Of a stretch of 64,000 bases of DNA, positions 7,060-16,091 are shown one piece after another. The first letter of the stretch is position 1; each line of letters opens with the position of its first letter. A program made the translations under genes and the position numbers. Source of the DNA: Lysinibacillus sp. KCTC 33748 (GTDB lineage Bacteria; Bacillota; Bacilli; Bacillales_A; Planococcaceae); contig NZ_MWSJ01000004.1 of the NCBI RefSeq assembly GCF_002237755.1, forward strand, positions 124,001-188,000. Direction: 5' to 3'. The notes under the pieces were generated by a model, which ran no database searches, was not told the DNA's origin, and saw only the letters and a program-made list of their open reading frames with translations.

Positions 7060-7233
7060 ATGAAAAATGTATACGTGCTATTCGGAAAGAATTCAACGTT
7101 AGAAGTAGAAGATGGAAAATATGGAGGAGAAGTTCTTGGCTATTTTTCAAGTTACGAGAAAGCAAATGCCAAAGCACAGAAAATCAACGAAGAGTGGTTG
7201 GAATTAAAGATTCTTGAAGTATCCGTTGAATAA
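7060..7233 (+). CDS. hypothetical protein, 57 aa
   Basis: The ATG at 7060 has AAAGGAG eight bases upstream; an earlier in-frame ATG at 7021 lies inside the terminator stem and has no ribosome site. The protein (MKNVYVLFGKNSTLEVEDG...) looks like a compact alpha/beta domain with a YFSSYEKANAKAQKIN helix. Small proteins of this style are common in phage genomes. Role unknown. Confidence 0.65.
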   Translation: MKNVYVLFGKNSTLEVEDGKYGGEVLGYFSSYEKANAKAQKINEEWLELKILEVSVE

Positions 7234-7268
7234 ATTTATGGGAACAGATTTATTCAACGGAAATTGTT

Positions 7269-7436
7269 TTATTTTTTAGTTACACCTTTAAATGGTGTAC
7301 CATCTTGTTTTACATCCATAAACAAACCAGTATCTGAATCTACTTTTACCCATTTGTCAGTTTTAGGATTATAAACTTGGTGACGGTCTTTAACTGCGCC
7401 AACACGACCTTTACCTGGTTCTTTATTTTTTGCCAT
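7269..7436 (-). CDS. small conserved phage protein, 55 aa, minus strand
   Basis: Minus-strand ATG at 7436 with a near-perfect AAAGGAGG seven bases upstream. The product begins MAKNKEPGKGRVGAVKDRHQ and contains VYNPKTDKWVK and DTGLFMDVK blocks, ending KGVTKK. Basic, soluble, and resembling a small protein family seen in many Firmicute prophages. It opposes the surrounding plus-strand genes and so is probably expressed separately, perhaps from the lysogen. Function unknown. Confidence 0.8.
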   Translation of the reverse strand: MAKNKEPGKGRVGAVKDRHQVYNPKTDKWVKVDSDTGLFMDVKQDGTPFKGVTKK

Positions 7437-7550
7437 AGGGAACACCTCCTTTCATTTCTATAATTCGACAAGAATAGAAGGAAATCCTACTTGCAATTAA
7501 AATATCAAGCAAGTAATGGTTGGACTAATGCTTCAATCGCACGTAATTAA

Positions 7551-7578
7551 GAGCCTTCGCTTGAGGGCTTTTTCTTTT
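7551..7578 (+). terminator. terminator before cargo cassette 1
   Basis: AGCCTTC pairs with GAGGGCT (one G-U pair) around GCTT, followed by TTTTTCTTTT. It lies directly against the start of leader repeat copy 1, insulating the cassette from upstream transcription. Confidence 0.75.
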
Positions 7579-7700
7579 GCTTTGAAAACTGCATCAAACA
7601 GCCAAAACACTTTGTGATGAGAGGGCAGAGTTTGGTGTGGTTTTGTGAGCAAAAAGTTATTACATATATTTCACCTTCTAGTTTATGATTGGATGGGAGG
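7575..7700 (+). repeat. leader repeat copy 1 (promoter cassette)
   Basis: A 126-base block starting TTTTGCTTTGAAAACTGC and ending at the GGGAGG of the next gene. It recurs at 8376-8502 with only about a dozen differences. It contains a plausible promoter, TTGTGA, 16 bases, TATATT, close to its 3' end. A short open frame GTGAGCAAAAAG... is also shared, mostly with synonymous differences, but lacks a good ribosome site. Confidence 0.8.
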
Positions 7701-7707
7701 TTTTAAT

Positions 7708-8352
7708 ATGTTTAAAAATTGGACTAATAGAGACTGGGTTTGGCTGCTTGGAGTATTAATTGGGATAATAATATTATTGATAGCTTCAATATTTGCAAAA
7801 AGTTTAAAAATTGAAACGAATTTCAGTATTATCTCTAGTGCTGTTTCAATTGCATTAGCACTAGTAGCCATATTTATTGCTTTATCTCAATCAAAAGATA
7901 ATCAAGAGCTATCAACAAGTTTGAATGTAATGATGTCTATAATGAATGAAAAGATAAGTAATGTGGATGAAAAAGTAAATAAGATTGATCCTGACTTACT
8001 AGTAAGAGTTTATAGACATAAAATAGAAGAAGTAATAGCTGATGTGGGGGAAACAGTAAAAAACAATAGTGAAATAAGTGCCAAAGAATTAGATGAAAAA
8101 TTGAAAGATGATTTACAAGAATTACAGTTAGAATTCGAACGAATTATTAAACAACAAATACCAGATAAAGAGACAATAAAAAAACATTACTATCAGATTG
8201 GGGATAAAATTAAACATAAGAAATTTGGGATAGGTAATATTAAAAGCGTTTTAGCCAGTGGTGAATTAACTGAAATTGAAGTCGAATTTACTAATCCTAA
8301 ATTTGGAACAAAGCGATTATTAGTAGAATTTGCTCCTATTGAAAAAATATAA
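7708..8352 (+). CDS. membrane-anchored protein with PcrA/UvrD-type Tudor domain
   Basis: 214 residues from ATG 7708 (GGGAGG seven bases upstream). Two membrane segments (about 11-31 and 40-60), a helical/coiled-coil region (65-150), then residues 163-214 that closely resemble the C-terminal Tudor-like domain of PcrA/UvrD helicases: GDKIKHKKFGIGNIKSV, GELTEIEVEF, KRLLVEFAPIEKI. In PcrA that domain contacts RNA polymerase. No helicase part is present. It forms a self-contained cassette with its own leader and terminator inside the prophage. Function unknown; polymerase tethering or host-takeover control are inferences. Confidence 0.75.
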   Translation: MFKNWTNRDWVWLLGVLIGIIILLIASIFAKSLKIETNFSIISSAVSIALALVAIFIALSQSKDNQELSTSLNVMMSIMNEKISNVDEKVNKIDPDLLVRVYRHKIEEVIADVGETVKNNSEISAKELDEKLKDDLQELQLEFERIIKQQIPDKETIKKHYYQIGDKIKHKKFGIGNIKSVLASGELTEIEVEFTNPKFGTKRLLVEFAPIEKI

Positions 8353-8379
8353 AAACATCCTTCGGGATGTTTTTATTTT
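8353..8379 (+). terminator. terminator of cargo cassette 1
   Basis: AACATCC pairs with GGATGTT around TTCG, followed by TTTTATTTTG. Leader repeat copy 2 starts within its T-run. Confidence 0.85.
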
Positions 8380-8502
8380 GCTTTGAAAACTGCCATCAAA
8401 CAGCCAAAATACTTTGTGATGAGAGAGCAGAGTTTGGTGTGGTTTTGTGAGCAAAAAGTTATTACATATTTTTCACCTTCTGGCTTATGATTGGTTTGGA
8501 GG
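8376..8502 (+). repeat. leader repeat copy 2 (promoter cassette)
   Basis: A 127-base near-copy of 7575-7700. The presumed promoter is conserved as TTGTGA, 16 bases, TATTTT. In this copy the shared short frame runs out of frame past the start of the DUF2971 gene and stops after about 25 codons. The two copies each start directly after a terminator and end directly before a cargo gene. Confidence 0.8.
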
Positions 8503-8510
8503 TGAGGAGT

Positions 8511-9437
8511 ATGTGGAAAGATGAATATTTAGATTTAATGTTCTCGAATGATCCGAAGAAACTAAACTCGCTAGAAGGAATAACATTGAAATTTTTTAAT
8601 ATCCCTCAATCATTATATAAATATAGAAGAATCGATGAATATTCTCTTGCTAATTTAACTAATGATACAGCTTGGTTTAGTAGAGCTACGGGTTTTAACG
8701 ATCCATATGATAGTAGTTTAACTATTAATAACAAAGAGCATAATCCCATTCACAAAGAGGGACTTGAAAATATTGCTAGGGAGTTTAATGTCCCGTTGGA
8801 AGAAATTGAATCACTCAATACTAAAGATACATTGGAACACATTTTATACAATTATACTAAGTTGAAACATAATCCGGAGATATTAGCTACCACAGTTGAA
8901 AAGTATATTGAAGGTACAGATAAAGAATTTGAAAAATACGTTAAAAATATTTCCGATGTTTTCCAAGAGAAAGTATTTGCTTCTTGTTTTAGTGAGGATC
9001 CCACTTCAATGTTGATGTGGAGTCACTATGCGGATAATCATAAAGGGATGGTAATTGAATATAATTTTAATAATCTAGATCTAGATAATCAAAAACAAAT
9101 TATGACAGGTTTACACCCTGTTTATTACACAAGTGAATTACTAAATCTTGATAATTATAGAGATGTACAAGGTAAAATATCAGTTCATACATTAGCTGCT
9201 ATAAATAAATCTGTAGAGTGGGAATACGAAAAAGAATGGAGAATAATTGTTCATAATGAAACAGATGAAATTGGCTTCAACCTACCAATTATAAAGCCTT
9301 CAAGTATCATCTTAGGGGCACGGGTAGAAGAAATTCATAAAAACAGATTGTCACTTGAAGCAAAGAAAAAAGGGATTCCTTTAAAACAAATTAAACTAGA
9401 TAAGTCTAGTTATCATTTAGAGGTTGTTGAATTTTGA
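8511..9437 (+). CDS. DUF2971 family protein, candidate cargo or defence gene
   Basis: 308 residues from ATG 8511 with GGAGGTGAGG upstream. DUF2971 hallmarks are present: YKYRRIDEYSLANLTNDTAWFS near the start, PTSMLMWSHYADNHKGMVIE in the middle and WEYEKEWRIIV towards the end. The family occurs widely in mobile elements, and its biochemical activity is not settled. The gene has the same leader as the preceding Tudor-domain gene and its own terminator, which suggests that the two arrived as modular cargo. Confidence 0.75.
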   Translation: MWKDEYLDLMFSNDPKKLNSLEGITLKFFNIPQSLYKYRRIDEYSLANLTNDTAWFSRATGFNDPYDSSLTINNKEHNPIHKEGLENIAREFNVPLEEIESLNTKDTLEHILYNYTKLKHNPEILATTVEKYIEGTDKEFEKYVKNISDVFQEKVFASCFSEDPTSMLMWSHYADNHKGMVIEYNFNNLDLDNQKQIMTGLHPVYYTSELLNLDNYRDVQGKISVHTLAAINKSVEWEYEKEWRIIVHNETDEIGFNLPIIKPSSIILGARVEEIHKNRLSLEAKKKGIPLKQIKLDKSSYHLEVVEF

Positions 9438-9458
9438 GGGAGTTTTTTAAAACGTTTA

Positions 9459-9487
9459 AGCACCGTTTATTACGGTGCTTTTTATTT
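9459..9487 (+). terminator. terminator of cargo cassette 2
   Basis: AGCACCG at 9459-9465 pairs with CGGTGCT at 9473-9479, followed by TTTTATTTT. It closes the cargo region before the terminase genes. Confidence 0.9.
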
Positions 9488-9550
9488 TACAAAGCAATTA
9501 GCATAATGGGGTGATTACAAACAAATGGTGGAGGTGGTGGTGTATGAGAT

Positions 9551-10357
9551 ATGGCTAATTGGGATGAAATAAAACGTGAATATGAAACTACTAAAATAAC
9601 ATTAGCTAAACTGGCTGAAAAACATGATGTTCCTTTAGGTACTGTGAAAAGCCAAAAGAGCCGTGATGCTAAGAACGGTAATCCGTGGACTAGGGATGCA
9701 GCTAAAAAGGATGCAACAAAAACAACAAAGGTTGCAACCAAAGAGAAACAAGTAGGAGCCCCTAAAGGCAATGAGAATGCTAAGGGGAATAGAGGCAATC
9801 CTAATCCGACACCTAAGTTTGCGAAACGCAACTCAATCGCAGAGAAGCACGGTTTCTTTTCAAAGTTCCTACCAGAAGAAACACTCGAAATCATAGAAGC
9901 GATGAATGAGCGTTCTCCAGCAGATTTAATCTGGGATCAAATACAAATTCAATATGCTGCAATCATTCGTGCTCAACGCATCATGCATGTTGAATCGAAA
10001 GAGGAAATGATCAAAGAAATCAAAAAAGAGAAGTATGGTTATTCTGAAGTTGAGACAACCGATGAAGATGGTAAAACTTCATCCAAATACGAGCGAACAT
10101 TAGATGAAGTAGAATACAACTTCCAGTTCGCATGGGAACGACAGGCGCAACTACTCACCGCTCAATCGAGAGCAATTGGGGAGTTGCGTTCTTCTATTCG
10201 TCAGTTTGTTGAGATGGCTGATGCAGATGATGAACGTCGCTTGAAGCTTGAGCAGATGCAACTGAATATTTCGAAGACGAAAGCTGAAATCGAAAAGCTT
10301 GATAAGAAGGATGACGGACCTATGGAAATTATTATCAAGAGAAAGGGTGAGGATTGA
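9551..10357 (+). CDS. phage terminase small subunit (PBSX type)
   Basis: 268 residues. An N-terminal helix-turn-helix-like part ([29 protein letters not shown]) binds the packaging site; the lysine-rich 45-95 linker leads to the conserved [20 protein letters not shown] block (about 102-121), then long helices for oligomerisation. Length and layout match PBSX XtmA-type small subunits. It overlaps the large-subunit start. A relic of the same conserved block lies at 53786-53866. Confidence 0.88.
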   Translation: MANWDEIKREYETTKITLAKLAEKHDVPLGTVKSQKSRDAKNGNPWTRDAAKKDATKTTKVATKEKQVGAPKGNENAKGNRGNPNPTPKFAKRNSIAEKHGFFSKFLPEETLEIIEAMNERSPADLIWDQIQIQYAAIIRAQRIMHVESKEEMIKEIKKEKYGYSEVETTDEDGKTSSKYERTLDEVEYNFQFAWERQAQLLTAQSRAIGELRSSIRQFVEMADADDERRLKLEQMQLNISKTKAEIEKLDKKDDGPMEIIIKRKGED

Positions 10358-11646
10358 TGGAAAAAGAAATTAATCCTCGATTTGACGATTTCCTGTTTGA
10401 TTGGTCAACCAAGTTTCAGTTTCTTGTAGGAGGTTACGGGTCCAGTAAGTCTTATCATGTGGCATTAAAGCTAATTTTAAAGTTGCTGCAAGAAAGGCGT
10501 ACCGCATTGGTTGTGCGCGAAGTATATGACACGCATAGGGACTCTACTTTTTCCTTGTTAGAGGAAATAGTTATCGATTTAGGGTTGGATGGTAGAGTGA
10601 AATGTTTATCGTCACCTATGCAAATCAGGTTTCCTAATGGCTCGAAAATCATCTTTAAAGGGATGGATAAGCCACAAAAGTTAAAATCGATAAATAACAT
10701 ATCGATTGTATGGTTAGAAGAATGTTCAGAAATCAAATACGCAGGCTTTAAAGAGTTGCTTGGACGTTTACGTCACCCAACTTTAAAACTGCACATGATT
10801 CTCTCTACAAACCCAATAGGAACAGATAACTGGTCATATAAACACTTTTTCAAAGATGATTTGAATAAGCGATTAATTTTAGATGACGAGCTGTTATATG
10901 AACAAAAAACAATTATAAAGAATGACACGTATTATCATCACTCAACTGCTGATGATAATTTATTTTTGCCTGAAAGTTATATAGCTCAGTTGGATGAGTT
11001 GAAAGATTATGACCGAGATTTATATCGTGTGGCACGTTTGGGGCGCTTTGGTATTAACGGTGTGAAAGTGTTGCCTCAATTCGAGGTGAAGTCACATAGA
11101 GAAGTGTTGGACTTTATCGAAAGTAATCGTCCATTCTTAATGTTTCGTGTGGGTATGGACTTCGGGTTCGAAGATTCCTATAACGCTTTAGTGCGTGTAG
11201 CAATCGATAAACAGCGAAAGCATCTATATATCTACACAGAATACTACAAAAACAAGATGACAGATGATAAAACTGCGATTGAATTAGTTGAATTTAAAGA
11301 ATCGAAAGAGCGCATTAGAGCTGATAGCGCGGAACCAAAGACTATTGAGTATTTTAGTCAGCAAGGTTTCAATATGGTTGCTGCTAAGAAGTTTCAAGGA
11401 TCACGCTTACAATACACGAAAAAAGTTAAACGATTCAAAAAGATATATTGTTCTGATCAATGTGAGAACACAATATTTGAGTTGCAGACACTGACGTACA
11501 AGAAAAATAAAATAGATGAAATCATTCCGGATGAATTTAGTATTGACCCGCATACATTAAGTGCCATTTGGTATGCGCTAGATGATTACGAAGTATCAGA
11601 CTTAAAGAATCCAATTGATCGCTATAGAAATTTATTAGGAAAGTAG
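10357..11646 (+). CDS. phage terminase large subunit (PBSX family)
   Basis: 429 residues from ATG 10357, which overlaps the small-subunit stop; a TTG at 10354 is an alternative. ATPase half: Walker A GGYGSSKS (about 25-32) and Walker B IVWLEE (about 117-122). Nuclease half: MDFGFED with D268 and IRADSAEPK with D322. It translocates and cuts phage DNA into empty heads. Complete and normal length for the family. Residues 163-206 reappear as a relic at 54649. Confidence 0.93.
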   Translation: MEKEINPRFDDFLFDWSTKFQFLVGGYGSSKSYHVALKLILKLLQERRTALVVREVYDTHRDSTFSLLEEIVIDLGLDGRVKCLSSPMQIRFPNGSKIIFKGMDKPQKLKSINNISIVWLEECSEIKYAGFKELLGRLRHPTLKLHMILSTNPIGTDNWSYKHFFKDDLNKRLILDDELLYEQKTIIKNDTYYHHSTADDNLFLPESYIAQLDELKDYDRDLYRVARLGRFGINGVKVLPQFEVKSHREVLDFIESNRPFLMFRVGMDFGFEDSYNALVRVAIDKQRKHLYIYTEYYKNKMTDDKTAIELVEFKESKERIRADSAEPKTIEYFSQQGFNMVAAKKFQGSRLQYTKKVKRFKKIYCSDQCENTIFELQTLTYKKNKIDEIIPDEFSIDPHTLSAIWYALDDYEVSDLKNPIDRYRNLLGK

Positions 11647-11654
11647 GTGATTGA

Positions 11655-12989
11655 ATGAAATCCTTAGATCAAGCAAAAGAGATGAGAAATGACTTCATGC
11701 AAGGAAATGGCAAAGCGAATCAGAAAGATAAGTTGACCAGACAGGTTGCAGGTGTTGGACGTAAATTGTCGCATGATGAAATCACGAACTTATATGGTGA
11801 TAGCCGTATTGTTCAAAATATTATCGATATACCAGCAGAGGATATGACGCGCAACTGGTTCACTTTGAAGATGAAAGATGAACAATTGGCCCGGAACATT
11901 ATGAGTAAATTTGCTGATCTTAAAGCGAAAAAAGCATTCAAAGAAATGTTTACTTATGACCGTCTCAGAGGAGATGGTTTTATTAGTTTAGGGGTAACAC
12001 AAGCTACTGCATTTGAATTAAGTGATGAATTACAAACGGATAAATTGTATTCTGTTGATTATTTGCATGCTTTTAGTTCCATGAAGGTTAATGAATTCCT
12101 GATTAATGAGGACGTATTCGATATTAAATATGGACAGTTGGAGCAATTACGTATTAATCGTGCATCTAGTCATGGAACGCAAACACAAACAACGGAATCG
12201 GCTGTACACGTCTCGCGTTTGCTTCACAGCCAAACAAGGCGATTTGAAGGGGAAGCGCAAGGTCGCTCGCTTTTAGAACCGTTATATGACATTCTGACGG
12301 TTTTTGATACGTCTGTTTGGTCAGTTGGTCAGATTCTTCATGACTTCACTTTTAAAGTGTATAAATCTAAGGATATTGATAACTTATCATCACAGGATAA
12401 GCAGCAACTATCTATGATTATGGACTATATGTTCCGTACAGAAGCACTAGCGATGATTGCAGCAGATGAGGACCTAACAAAACAAGGTACATCAGTATCA
12501 GGTATTAAAGATTTACTAGATTTCGTTTGGGATTTATTATCTGGAGCTGCACGAATGCCTAAAACAGTAATCAAAGGACAAGAATCAGGAACTATTACCG
12601 GCGCTCAATACGATGTGATGAACTACTATTCTCGCATTGTTGCTGATCAAGAGAACGAAATGAAGCCTCACTTAGAAAAGCTCATTCGAATGCTTTTAAT
12701 GGCTGAAAAAGAGCTTGGAGGGCGTATTGACCCTGAATCATTGGAGTGGGAAATACAATTCAATCCGTTATGGAATGTTGACGCTAAGACGGATGCAGAA
12801 ATACGGAAGATTGTTGCAGAGACAGACCAGATATATTTATTGAATGGTGTTGTCGAAACGGACGAGGTACGCGAGGCGAGATTTGGTCAGTTTGGTTTAA
12901 CTAACGAAACTAAATTTAGTGGTGATGAAGCTGATTTAAAGAATCTAGCTGATCAAGTATACAAAGGATACCGTGGTCGCAATGAATAA
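11655..12989 (+). CDS. phage portal protein (DUF1073 type)
   Basis: 444 residues with TAGGTGA before the ATG. The N-terminal part (LSHDEITNLYGDSRIVQNIIDIPAEDMTRNW) and the later MPKTVIKGQESGTITGAQYD block are typical of DUF1073 portal proteins. It forms the ring at the unique capsid vertex through which DNA passes. It directly follows the terminase and precedes the head morphogenesis gene, the standard order. Confidence 0.88.
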   Translation: MKSLDQAKEMRNDFMQGNGKANQKDKLTRQVAGVGRKLSHDEITNLYGDSRIVQNIIDIPAEDMTRNWFTLKMKDEQLARNIMSKFADLKAKKAFKEMFTYDRLRGDGFISLGVTQATAFELSDELQTDKLYSVDYLHAFSSMKVNEFLINEDVFDIKYGQLEQLRINRASSHGTQTQTTESAVHVSRLLHSQTRRFEGEAQGRSLLEPLYDILTVFDTSVWSVGQILHDFTFKVYKSKDIDNLSSQDKQQLSMIMDYMFRTEALAMIAADEDLTKQGTSVSGIKDLLDFVWDLLSGAARMPKTVIKGQESGTITGAQYDVMNYYSRIVADQENEMKPHLEKLIRMLLMAEKELGGRIDPESLEWEIQFNPLWNVDAKTDAEIRKIVAETDQIYLLNGVVETDEVREARFGQFGLTNETKFSGDEADLKNLADQVYKGYRGRNE

Positions 12990-13761
12990 GAAGGTGCCGA
13001 TTACACGTTTCCCTGATGCAGTAGCAGTTACTTATAGTCGTGCTATTCGAAAAATGGTGCTTGAACTAGGTGATGAAACTCTTAAGCAATTCGAAAAGCA
13101 TATTGAACTACTATTGATTGAATCCAGACAAGATAGTACGAAGTTTGTTGTTGATGGTATCTTTGACAGCATCAAACGAATGCTGAAAGCTATTAAAAAC
13201 AAGGCTGAGATAGTATTCAGTGAAAGAAAAACACAATCTGCAGCCGAAAGGTTTGTGAAAAGCGTTAATCGCTTTAACAAACATAACATTGATAATCAAC
13301 TTGTGGTTAAAGTTATAGACCCAGCACAAAGAGAACCGTGGTTAGATTCGTTTCTTAATAACAAAATAAAAGATAATGTGAGTTATGTTAAAAACATAAA
13401 GGATGACTACTTATCTGAAATTGAAAATGTGGTCCGTGATGGCGTTAAAGAAGGTCGTACAGCTAAACAAATCCGCAAACAATTAGTTGAACGGGTTGGT
13501 GTAGCTGAAAGCAGAGCGCAATTTATCGCTGTAGATCAGACAGGTTCTATACTTGGTCAAATGACTGCAGAAAGGCACCAACAAATCGGGATAGATAAGT
13601 TTAAATGGCTCACATCTCAAGATGAAAGAGTTAGAGACTCACATAAAGCGCTCAGTAATGAAGTTTTTTCTTATGATGACCCACCTACTGCAAACGGCCG
13701 TGTTGTGTTGCCTGGTGAGGATTATCGTTGCAGATGTGTTGCTATTCCTGTTTTTGATTAA
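12973..13761 (+). CDS. phage head morphogenesis protein (Mu F / SPP1 gp7 type)
   Basis: 262 residues, overlapping the portal gene. The C-terminal hallmark is WLTSQDERVRDSHKALSNEV then PGEDYRCRCVAIPV, with the CRC cysteines. Start could be GTG 12973 (AAAGGA four bases upstream) or ATG 12982. It is a minor capsid protein placed near the portal. Complete. Confidence 0.85.
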   Translation: MVAMNKKVPITRFPDAVAVTYSRAIRKMVLELGDETLKQFEKHIELLLIESRQDSTKFVVDGIFDSIKRMLKAIKNKAEIVFSERKTQSAAERFVKSVNRFNKHNIDNQLVVKVIDPAQREPWLDSFLNNKIKDNVSYVKNIKDDYLSEIENVVRDGVKEGRTAKQIRKQLVERVGVAESRAQFIAVDQTGSILGQMTAERHQQIGIDKFKWLTSQDERVRDSHKALSNEVFSYDDPPTANGRVVLPGEDYRCRCVAIPVFD

Positions 13762-13763
13762 TT

Positions 13764-13792
13764 TTGACTAATATAACCTAATGAAGTTAAAA
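13764..13792 (+). promoter_or_regulatory. promoter of the PIN-domain cargo gene
   Basis: TTGACT at 13764-13769, a 17-base spacer and TTAAAA at 13787-13792, in a strongly AT-rich gap after the head morphogenesis gene. It gives the inserted PIN gene its own transcription inside the late operon. Confidence 0.6.
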
Positions 13793-13826
13793 TTAATTTT
13801 AATGAATTTAGGGGGTAAAATTAATT

Positions 13827-14918
13827 ATGAATTTATTTTTAGATACTACTGTCTTTTATGACGATCCTTTTTTACAAAAGCCACATATGAAAAATCTTTT
13901 GAATATCTTTAAGCAACATGATTTTAAAGTTTATGTTTCGAGTGTTGTATTAATGGAAACTAGACATCATTATGAGGAGAAAATAAGAGAAAACATTAAT
14001 TCTTTTAATAAATCTGCTAAATATTTACAAGATAAGCACCGTGGTTACTTTAGAGATATATATCAAGATGTGGAAAAAGAAGTTGAATATTGCAGAGATA
14101 GGTTTGATCGTCATTACAATAATGCTGAACAAATTACTGTATTGGAATATGACAATAATCTATTACCTGAATTGGTAAGTAGGTCAATTTATAGGATTAA
14201 GCCATTTACAGAAAAAAAACAAGAATTCAGGGATGCGATTATTTGGCTTACTTATGCACAATTTGCTGAGGAGAATTGTTTAGAAAATTGCTTATTTATC
14301 ACAAATAATTCTACTGACTATCTATATAGACAAGAGCTTCACAAAGATTTGCAGAAAGATACAGCAAGAATAAAGGTTTTTCAGCAACCATACGGGGTTC
14401 TTAATTCAGATCTTTTAGAGCCCTACGTTGAAACAAATGAACAATTTAAAGAATTTGTGAAGACATGGGATAATATGAGTAGTGAAGTTAGAAATAGTAT
14501 CTTGAATAAGGTGTTGGAAAAAGAAGAAGTTCAAAATGAGATAAGGAATTATGTGACAGAATATATAAAATATAGTCCTTTTAGTGAACTTTATTACTTC
14601 GGAAAAGGAGAAGGTGGATCCGAATTATTAAATATAGAAAAAGTGAAATTGAAAACGGAAAGAGGTAATTTTAGTATTATAAGTGGGGATTTAACATTTA
14701 ATGGACAAATTGATGTGGTCTCCTCAACAGAAGATATTATACTTTTACAAGATAATCAAACCGAAACAAAAATAAACAAAATAGAGTTGGAATTGTATTT
14801 TAGTAGTGATTTTAATAGCGATACTCATGAAATGACAAGCTTTATAATCAATTCACATTACAATTTAAAAAATGTTCAAGAAGAAATGGCGCATGCCATT
14901 GCATCTCAACATTTGTAA
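13827..14918 (+). CDS. PIN-domain ribonuclease-like protein (DUF4935 style), cargo gene in the head operon
   Basis: 363 residues, TAGGGGG upstream. The acidic tetrad of PIN nucleases is visible: D6 in LFLDTTVF, E44 in VLMETRHH, D136 in FRDAIIWLTYAQF and D164 in FITNNSTDY. A helical insertion follows E44, and residues 200-363 form an extra domain with several strands. PIN proteins usually cut RNA. The gene is much more AT-rich than the head genes around it and has its own promoter and terminator, so it looks like an inserted moron. Defence or host-RNA cleavage are possible roles. Confidence 0.8.
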   Translation: MNLFLDTTVFYDDPFLQKPHMKNLLNIFKQHDFKVYVSSVVLMETRHHYEEKIRENINSFNKSAKYLQDKHRGYFRDIYQDVEKEVEYCRDRFDRHYNNAEQITVLEYDNNLLPELVSRSIYRIKPFTEKKQEFRDAIIWLTYAQFAEENCLENCLFITNNSTDYLYRQELHKDLQKDTARIKVFQQPYGVLNSDLLEPYVETNEQFKEFVKTWDNMSSEVRNSILNKVLEKEEVQNEIRNYVTEYIKYSPFSELYYFGKGEGGSELLNIEKVKLKTERGNFSIISGDLTFNGQIDVVSSTEDIILLQDNQTETKINKIELELYFSSDFNSDTHEMTSFIINSHYNLKNVQEEMAHAIASQHL

Positions 14919-14950
14919 AGAGTTGTGTTAACAACTCTCTTTTTATTTTT
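14918..14950 (+). terminator. terminator of the PIN cassette
   Basis: AGAGTTGT at 14919-14926 pairs with ACAACTCT at 14931-14938 around GTTA, followed by CTTTTTATTTTT. It stands within the late head operon, so late transcription must read through it or restart after it. Confidence 0.88.
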
Positions 14951-14966
14951 GAAAGGGGGTGAAACA

Positions 14967-16079
14967 TTGAAACTACAACGTTACGACACATCTTATATAA
15001 AAGACTACATGGAAACACCAGAAGGGTATTTAACGGTCAATGTACCGATTACTCGTCCTGGTGTTTTTCCATATCAACGGCAAGATGGTTCGGTTCAAAT
15101 GGAGGCGAAACTGCCAGAAGATATTTTTAGTGACCGTACTATTTATTCAGCACGTTCTAAGCCAGTTACAGATGGCCATCCAGAAGTACCAGTGACGGTT
15201 GATAATTATCAATCTTACGCAAAAGGGATGAGCCACACAGATTCACGTGTGGAAGACTTTAAGCTTTATATCTCATTGACAGTAACGGATAAGGCGCTCA
15301 TTAAAAAAATACATGATGGATATAACGAAATCAGTATTGGTTTCTTATCGGATGTTGTTGCAGAAAGTGGAATATACAACGGCGATCAGTACGAATATGT
15401 TCAGCGAAATGTTGAAATTAATCATATTGCGATTGTAGAAAAAGGTCGTGCAGGTTCAGAGGTTGCTATTCGTTCTGATTCCGACGCATGGCAAATTGAT
15501 TCCGAAGAGGATAAACATAAAGGAGGAACAATTTTGGTCAAATACAAAATTAACGGAAAAGAATATGAGATTGATCCAGCGGTTAAGGCGCACATCGAAA
15601 GCTTAACATCTTCAAAAGACGAGGATGATGAGGAAGATCCGAAAAATAAAAAGAAAAAGACAGATGCCTTGGATGTTTTGCAAGGACGTTTCGATGCTTT
15701 GGAAGTGAAGTTACAAAATACTGAAAACGAGCTTGCGAATGCAAAAGCAAAACAAGTATCTGCAGATGAGTTAGATAAAAAAGTAGAGGAACGTGTAGGG
15801 TTAATCAGCACAGCAAAACCTTTACTTGGGGACTCATTCGACTTCACTGGTAAAACAGAACGTGAAATTAAAGAGGCAGTAATTGCGACAACTAAAGAGG
15901 AATTTAAAGGCGATGGTAAGTCAGACGACTATATCAACGCCTTTTTTGATGCAACTGTAGAACAGGTCCAATCAAATGGCTTCTCAAGCACTGGTCCTAA
16001 TAGTGCGTACACAGGTGATTCATCTAACAATAAAGATTTAGAAGAACTTAAAAATAAACGCTTAAACATGCGTAAATAA
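14967..16079 (+). CDS. DUF2213 prohead protease / scaffold protein
   Basis: 370 residues from the TTG at 14967, preceded by GAAAGGGGGTG; a longer frame from 14925 starts inside the terminator. The first 180 residues match DUF2213 (LTVNVPITRPGVFPY, DGHPEVPVTVDNY, EISIGFLSDVV, NHIAIVEKGRAG), related to phage prohead proteases. An acidic patch near 212-225 and a coiled coil (240-285) follow, as expected for a scaffold fused to the protease. Confidence 0.85.
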   Translation: MKLQRYDTSYIKDYMETPEGYLTVNVPITRPGVFPYQRQDGSVQMEAKLPEDIFSDRTIYSARSKPVTDGHPEVPVTVDNYQSYAKGMSHTDSRVEDFKLYISLTVTDKALIKKIHDGYNEISIGFLSDVVAESGIYNGDQYEYVQRNVEINHIAIVEKGRAGSEVAIRSDSDAWQIDSEEDKHKGGTILVKYKINGKEYEIDPAVKAHIESLTSSKDEDDEEDPKNKKKKTDALDVLQGRFDALEVKLQNTENELANAKAKQVSADELDKKVEERVGLISTAKPLLGDSFDFTGKTEREIKEAVIATTKEEFKGDGKSDDYINAFFDATVEQVQSNGFSSTGPNSAYTGDSSNNKDLEELKNKRLNMRK

Positions 16080-16091
16080 GGAGGAACTTAC

